Part shown: positions 59,220 through 64,000 of the stretch, in pieces
How positions within the stretch are numbered: the stretch's first letter is position 1
Layout: each line of letters begins with the position of its first letter
Source: Wyeomyia smithii
Taxonomy: Eukaryota; Arthropoda; Insecta; Diptera; Culicidae
Direction: 5' to 3'
DNA length: 64,000 nt
Assembly (NCBI RefSeq): GCF_029784165.1
Contig: NC_073696.1
Location: 112,190,665-112,254,664 of the forward strand
Made by a program: the position numbers and the translations under genes
The notes under the pieces: generated by a model
Told to the model about the DNA's origin: nothing
Database searches by the model: none
What the model saw: only the letters and a program-made list of their open reading frames with translations

Positions 59220-62200
59220 TTAGCTACCACTGGCGTGTTGGTGGTTGACCCGCCACACACGTTGCAGCTCCAGAACAATCTGAGAGGCGGCCGCACAGAC
59301 CGCGTTCCAGATGTCCGGGTCGTCGCACATCCTCCGGACTAGATTGTCCGGAGTAGTGCCAGGCCCGCTCACAGCCATCATGTTGCTCCTCGCTCTTACG
59401 AAACGGGGGCATACGAAGAAGACGTGCTCAGCAGTCTCCTCCTCCTCCACGCACTCGGGACACATGGGGGACACCGCGTGTCCGAACCTGTGCAGATATT
59501 GCCTGAAACAACCATGGCCTGACAGGATTTGTGTCAGGTGGAAGTTCACTTCGCCATGTCGTCTCCCGGCCCAGCCGGATATCTCCGGTATGAGTCGGTG
59601 CGTCCATCTGCCCTTTGTGGAATTAGACCATTCCCTCTGCCAACGGAGCATCGAGAATGACCTTCTGGTACCTCGTATGCCCCTTGTGTCACGTTGGTCG
59701 AAACACTCTCTGTCCTCCTTGATGGCGATGCTGATAGGCATCATGCCGGACAAGACACATATTGCATCGTATGACACCGTACGATACGCACTCGCAACTC
59801 TCAGGCACATGAGCCTGTAGGTACTTTCCAGTTTGCCACGGTAACTGTTAGTACCTAGCGCTCTGGACCACACTGGCCCACCATACCTAAGTATGGACGA
59901 AACCACGCTGGCAAGAAGTCTTCGCTTGCTGCCATAAACCGCTGAGCTATTGGACATCATACGAGATAGTGCTGCAATAGCCGATGAGGCCCTCTTACAG
60001 GCATAGTCGACGTGACTCCCGAACGTGAGCTTGTCGTCCACCATAACCCCCAAGAGCTTCAGGGATCGCTTCGAGGTGATGGTGCAGTCTCCGACTCTGA
60101 CCACCGCCTGTTGCTCCGATTTACGGTTGTTCACAACCATGACCTCCGTCTTATGATGCGCGAGCTCCAGTTTCCTGGAGCGCATCCAGTCCTCGACCTT
60201 GCGTATACAGTGCGCGGCCGTCAACTCGACCTCCTCGATAGACTCGCCGTAAACCTCCAGCGTTATGTCGTCTGCAAAGCCGACGATTACAACCCCTACA
60301 GGGAACTTGAGTTTTAACACTCCGTCATACATGACATTCCACAACACCGGGCCCAGGATAGAACCTTGCGGAACTCCTGCGGTAATTGGGACGCACTTCT
60401 GACCCTCCTCTGTGTCGTAAACAAGTACTCGATTCTGGAAATAATTTTCCAGAATCTTGTACAGCGACACCGGTACATGGATGCTCCTGAGCGCGAGCGC
60501 TATGGAGTCCCAACTGGCACTATTGAACGCATTCTTCACGTCGAGCGTGACGATTGCGCAGTAGCGTATTCCCCTTCTCTTGCGCTGGATTGCTACCTCC
60601 GCCGTCTTGATGACGGAAGAGATTGCGTCCAGCGTGGACCTGCCCTTCCGGAAGCCGAACTGGTTACTTGCCAGACCGTGTACACCCTCCGTGTACCTCA
60701 CCAGTCTGTTGAGGATGATCCTCTCAAGCACCTTGCCCGCGGTGTCCAGCAGGCAGATAGGCCTATATGCCGATGGGTCCCCTGGCGGTTTCCCAGCCTT
60801 CGGCAATAAGACCAGTCTCTGCCGCTTCCACCTGTCCGGAAAGAGACAGTCATCCAGGCACCTCTGCATGACTGCCCTGAACAGCCCGGGGGCCGTTTTT
60901 ATCGCCAGCCTGATCGCCAGGTTAGGGATACCATCCGGTCCCGGTGCCTTGCTCACCTTTAGGGATTTGGCGATCACGATGAGTTCCTCATTCGTAACCC
61001 TTGCCTCCTCCCCTGCCTCGATACGGCTGTCGTCGCTCACGGATTGGATGCTCGGCAGGTTGGCCGACCATCTCTGGTCTATGTCTGAGATACTGGAACG
61101 TCGGACGTGAGACTCGACCGCCGGAGGCCAAGGACTTGGCTCGTGGCGTGGAAAGAGTCCCTCGATGATACGCTCCAGCATCGCTGGTGATCGCTCTGCA
61201 GGCGCCAGCGCGCCTTTAGTCTTGGCCATTACGATCCTGTAGGCGTCACCCCACGGATTTGTATTGGCACTCGCACATAGCCTATCGAAGCAGGCCCTCT
61301 TGCTGGCCTTTATCGCACTCTTTAGCATCGATCTTGCCGAACTGAATGCTGCGCGGCGCTCTGTCCTCTCTTCTTCGTTTCGCGCACGCTGCATCCTCCG
61401 TCTTGCACGGAGGCACGCACTGCGAAGGTCGGCTATCGCGTCCGTCCACCAGTAAACCGGTGGCTTTCTATTCCTAGGTTGGCGAGTCCTAGGCATGGTG
61501 GCGTCGCACGCCCGCGATAGCATAGCAACTAGTTGGTCAGCAGTCGGGCGAAGCCAACTGCCCCCCTCGCGCTCCCTTCTCATTGCCTCTTCGAATACCT
61601 CGGCATCAAAGTGCGATGTCTTCCACCCGCGAACGGTCGGAGTGTTGGCTCTACCCGTCGCTTGCCCCCTCTCGTTGTTGTCTACACTAAAACAGACCGC
61701 CTGGTGGTCGCTATTAGTGTAGCCATCGTCTACCCTCCAGTTCTTGATCAGTCCTGGGCTGGAGAACGTCACGTCGATGATCGACTCCGCACCATTTCTG
61801 CTAAATGTACTTTTGTTCCCAACGTTGGCCAGATCTAGGTTGAGCTTTGCAAAAGCCTCCAACAGGATCTGGCCCCTCTGGTTCGTGAAGCAACTTCCCC
61901 ACTCAACAGCCCAAGCGTTGAAGTCGCCCGCCACCACCAACGGCGTTAGGCCCGTTAGCTCCATGGATAGGAGGTCGACCATCTGGATGAACCTTTCGGT
62001 AGACCAACGTGGCGGAGCATAGCAACTGCAGTAGAACACTCCGTTCACCTTAGCAACTACGTACCCTTCTTCTGAGGTTGAGACAACCTCCTGAACCGGG
62101 AACTTGCTCGTCGTACATATGGCCGCCAATCTGGACTTATCCGCAACCCAGTTACCGTTTCCGGGAGGGATGCGGTAGGGGTCCGATATGACGGCGATGT

Positions 62201-62276
62201 CCGACAACGACTCAGTGGCTGCTTGGTGTAGCAGCTGCTGAGCCGCGAAGAAATGGTTCAGGTTCAGTTGCGTCAC
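59220..62276 (-). CDS. ORF2 of R1-clade element C: endonuclease and reverse transcriptase
   Basis: 1018 codons, TAA at 59220. The endonuclease has SDPYRIPPGN (31-40), CSCYAPPRW (83-91), VVAGDFNAWAVEWGS (115-128) and NSDHQAV (188-194). The RT has KAPGPDGIP (443-451), SAYRPICLLDTAGK (502-515), FGFRKGRSTLDAI (540-552), VTLDVKNAFNSASWD (576-590), AGVPQGSILGPVLWN (633-647) and the catalytic FADD (667-670). A C-terminal CCHC motif lies at C939, C942, H951 and C956. There is no RNase H. This order and GVPQGSxLGP plus FADDxxL fit the R1 clade. No ATG lies at the ORF1/ORF2 junction; the frame opens from a GTG 2 nt after the ORF1 stop and is also open upstream inside ORF1, so translation may use a -1 shift or non-AUG re-initiation. 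Confidence 0.92.
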   Translation of the reverse strand: MTQLNLNHFFAAQQLLHQAATESLSDIAVISDPYRIPPGNGNWVADKSRLAAICTTSKFPVQEVVSTSEEGYVVAKVNGVFYCSCYAPPRWSTERFIQMVDLLSMELTGLTPLVVAGDFNAWAVEWGSCFTNQRGQILLEAFAKLNLDLANVGNKSTFSRNGAESIIDVTFSSPGLIKNWRVDDGYTNSDHQAVCFSVDNNERGQATGRANTPTVRGWKTSHFDAEVFEEAMRREREGGSWLRPTADQLVAMLSRACDATMPRTRQPRNRKPPVYWWTDAIADLRSACLRARRRMQRARNEEERTERRAAFSSARSMLKSAIKASKRACFDRLCASANTNPWGDAYRIVMAKTKGALAPAERSPAMLERIIEGLFPRHEPSPWPPAVESHVRRSSISDIDQRWSANLPSIQSVSDDSRIEAGEEARVTNEELIVIAKSLKVSKAPGPDGIPNLAIRLAIKTAPGLFRAVMQRCLDDCLFPDRWKRQRLVLLPKAGKPPGDPSAYRPICLLDTAGKVLERIILNRLVRYTEGVHGLASNQFGFRKGRSTLDAISSVIKTAEVAIQRKRRGIRYCAIVTLDVKNAFNSASWDSIALALRSIHVPVSLYKILENYFQNRVLVYDTEEGQKCVPITAGVPQGSILGPVLWNVMYDGVLKLKFPVGVVIVGFADDITLEVYGESIEEVELTAAHCIRKVEDWMRSRKLELAHHKTEVMVVNNRKSEQQAVVRVGDCTITSKRSLKLLGVMVDDKLTFGSHVDYACKRASSAIAALSRMMSNSSAVYGSKRRLLASVVSSILRYGGPVWSRALGTNSYRGKLESTYRLMCLRVASAYRTVSYDAICVLSGMMPISIAIKEDRECFDQRDTRGIRGTRRSFSMLRWQREWSNSTKGRWTHRLIPEISGWAGRRHGEVNFHLTQILSGHGCFRQYLHRFGHAVSPMCPECVEEEETAEHVFFVCPRFVRARSNMMAVSGPGTTPDNLVRRMCDDPDIWNAVCAAASQIVLELQRVWRVNHQHASGS

Positions 62277-62278
62277 CC

Positions 62279-63688
62279 TTACGCCCGTGGTTTCGCAGCC
62301 GGCTTACCGGCTGGGCACCTGGGGCCTCCCATAAAGTGTTTGGCGTCCCGTTTCCCGGAACATACCATGCACTTGGGAGACTCCCCACAGTCCTTTGCTT
62401 TATGGCCTGCACCTCCACATCGCCTGCACAGCTGGCTCCTATCGGGCCCCTTGCAGGTCCAGGACTTATGTCCGCCCTCGAAGCACCGGAAGCAAATGTC
62501 TGGTTGCTGTAGTATGCCCAGAGGACATACCGACCAGCCGACCTTCAACTTGCCCTCTTTCAGGGCCAGGTTAGCGTCCGCCGACGGTAGTCGGAAGGTA
62601 GCTACCTGGGTCCCCGCCGGACCTTTGCGGAGGCGGATTGACTCCTTAGCCACCTCCACCCCGCACTTCGCTTTAAGGGCTTGTGCAATGTCGCACCCCT
62701 CAGTGATTTCGTCCAGGTTTTTAAGCTGGAGAGTCACTTCTGAGGTGAGTGCCCGCACTTGCACCTCCTTCCCTAGGACCTTTTCGGCTACCGTTTTGTA
62801 GGTAGCCCCCTTGTTCTTGGCGTCCTTCCGGAGCTCAAGTATCATCTCGCCAGTGCGAGATCGGCGGATACTCCGCACATCCGCCCCCAGATCCTTGAGC
62901 TGGGTTTCCCCCCTCATCTTCTTCAAGACTTCTGAGTACTTCGACCCATCCGTCTTGAGTATGAGGGCATCACCCCTACTCCGCGCCTTTTTGACCTTTT
63001 TTGGTCCTCTGGCTGCTCCGCCATCATGACGCGTCGCACCTTCCCGACGCTTCCTACCCTCTACGGTAGTCCAAGGATTGCCCGTAGCCTCCACCTGTGC
63101 CTTTTCCGCGGTGGACCTTGAACCGGTTGGCGTGTGTTCCCGTGGGAGTAGCACGACCAATCGTTTCTTGGTGTTCCCGGGGGCCGTTTCCCCCGGGGAC
63201 TGCCTCGTTCGCTTAGCGACCTGCCCCGTGGAGCAGACCGACGTGAACGAGGGGGCGTCTGTCTGCACCTCTTTAGATGCAGTCGCCCTCCCGGTCCTGG
63301 TCGCTTTCTCGGCTGCCTTCACCCGAGCTACGAGTTCTTCGTGCTCCTTTCTGGCTTCATCAATGGTGCTCCGAAGCAGGAGGAGGCTCTGCTTCAGGTC
63401 GCCAGCGATGTTTCGCCTGTTCGCCGAGAGCTCGATTATGGCATCGAGTTGTTCAGACAGCGCCGCCACTCTTGGCCGCGTGTCCATGCACCTTTCGACG
63501 GCCTTGACCAGCAAGGGACCGTCCACCGAGATGTCTGGTGTGGACACCGACGGATTCGCCGTTTTTCCACCTCCAGACTTCGCCGCATCCGTCTCCGCCT
63601 TCTTCTGCGGAGACCGCTGGATGCCACCTCGTGCGAAGGGATTTGGTAACCCCTCCGCACCCGTCTCTTTTTGGTTCTTCGAGCTCAT
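62279..63688 (-). CDS. ORF1 of R1-clade element C: gag-like RNA-binding protein
   Basis: 469 codons from the ATG at 63688 (MSSKNQKETGAEG). The frame is open 45 codons further upstream (ATG at 63823), but that stretch matches 5' UTR of element A, so the inner ATG is preferred. A Leu/Glu/Lys-rich region (about residues 75-150) may form a coiled coil. A basic Pro/Thr/Gly linker leads to a conserved domain (KTDGSKYSEVLKKM to ILQQPD), then three zinc knuckles: C399/C402/H407/C412, C421/C424/H429/C434 and C440/C443/H451/C458. R1-clade gag proteins have this triple-knuckle end. It stops with TAA at 62279. Confidence 0.9.
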   Translation of the reverse strand: MSSKNQKETGAEGLPNPFARGGIQRSPQKKAETDAAKSGGGKTANPSVSTPDISVDGPLLVKAVERCMDTRPRVAALSEQLDAIIELSANRRNIAGDLKQSLLLLRSTIDEARKEHEELVARVKAAEKATRTGRATASKEVQTDAPSFTSVCSTGQVAKRTRQSPGETAPGNTKKRLVVLLPREHTPTGSRSTAEKAQVEATGNPWTTVEGRKRREGATRHDGGAARGPKKVKKARSRGDALILKTDGSKYSEVLKKMRGETQLKDLGADVRSIRRSRTGEMILELRKDAKNKGATYKTVAEKVLGKEVQVRALTSEVTLQLKNLDEITEGCDIAQALKAKCGVEVAKESIRLRKGPAGTQVATFRLPSADANLALKEGKLKVGWSVCPLGILQQPDICFRCFEGGHKSWTCKGPDRSQLCRRCGGAGHKAKDCGESPKCMVCSGKRDAKHFMGGPRCPAGKPAAKPRA

Positions 63689-64000
63689 TTTTGTTAATTG
63701 GGTCCCCCTTCCAGCCGCTATCCTTGTCCATAGATGAGAAGTCGCTTGTATGGTCCCATGGTAATCTATGCCGAAGCAGTGAGGCCATGGGTAAGGGGGG
63801 TCGCCATAGTACCTTATGAGCACTATGACGCCCCCGCCCGCGTAAGTCAGGAAAGGGGCATCTTGTCCTAGGACTAGTTCCCCCCCATCTGATCCTTCTC
63901 TGCCTGATTCCCACCAGGCAATGGACGCGGAACGTACTGGAAGGCCTGCCAGGTTTTACGGGACGGAGACCCCTGCACCGGGTACCATCTCGCCGTTTCA

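Larger units (their letters stand above)
58936..64000 (-). mobile_element. R1-clade LINE, element C, both ORFs open; 5' end outside the window
   Basis: From right to left: partial 5' UTR (63689-64000), ORF1, ORF2, a ~260-bp 3' UTR (58960-59219) and a poly(A) tail. The two ORFs contain no stops or frameshifts that I can see, so this is the most intact element in the window. The 5' UTR matches element A and continues past the right edge. It does not lie in rDNA, so if the lineage is R1-like its target is not, or not only, the 28S gene. Confidence 0.87.

Noticed and set aside
59011..59223. 70-codon plus-strand ORF between elements A and C
   Set aside because: It lies in the 3' UTR of element C, antisense to the element, and has no motif.
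61264..63737. Long plus-strand frames across element C
   Set aside because: They are shadows of the G+C-rich R1-clade ORFs on the minus strand.

Overview
The window reads as repeat-rich, intergenic or intronic DNA of a dipteran insect, most likely a mosquito. The organism call is inference: it rests on the mix of non-LTR retrotransposons (I-group, R1-clade, CR1/L2-like and RTE-like lineages), a tRNA-derived SINE, hAT- and TA-type MITEs, and long AT-rich non-coding stretches. I recognise no host protein gene, rRNA gene or bona fide tRNA gene; every ORF with recognisable motifs belongs to a transposable element (TE).

Layout. 1-5912: a nearly full-length I-group LINE (+) with a 12-bp target-site duplication (TSD), a zinc-knuckle ORF1 and an endonuclease/RT/RNase H ORF2, each broken by one frameshift. 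5913-14640: non-coding, holding an ACATGT-rich minisatellite inside inverted repeats, and a SINE lying between two ~160-210 bp inverted arms. 14640-18850: a split RTE-like endonuclease remnant and a 5'-truncated CR1-like element, both (-). 18850-29340: non-coding; two copies of a long internally repetitive element, a 98-bp palindrome, a TA-flanked terminal inverted repeat (TIR) element and a (GA)n tract. 29340-36900: an R1 scrap (-), an RTE-like pseudogene (+), then a CR1-like copy (-) split by an RTE-like element (-) that itself carries a ~1.1-kb inverted-repeat element. 38340-43000: two further CR1-like pseudogenes, one on each strand. 43000-45136: a G+C-rich unassigned block, a textbook 190-bp hAT MITE and G-runs. 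45137-49205: two decayed RTE-like copies (+), carrying a perfect 43-bp hairpin, a 95-bp TA MITE and an LTR-type insertion with a 137-bp near-perfect palindrome. 49211-53800: a degenerate hAT MITE, non-coding DNA and a second SINE. 53810-64000: a decayed R1-clade element A (+) interrupted by a 1.2-kb piece B of a related element, and, poly(A) first, a convergent R1-clade element C (-) whose two ORFs are both open; C runs off the right edge.

How the parts relate. The elements do not form an operon-like system. They are layers of insertion that can be ordered: TA MITE and LTR piece into RTE; inverted-repeat element into RTE into CR1; B and C into A. LINEs of both orientations stacked without intervening genes, and a ~3.6-kb inverted repeat between A and C, make the region a reasonable candidate piRNA/endo-siRNA source locus. 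That is inference from architecture only.
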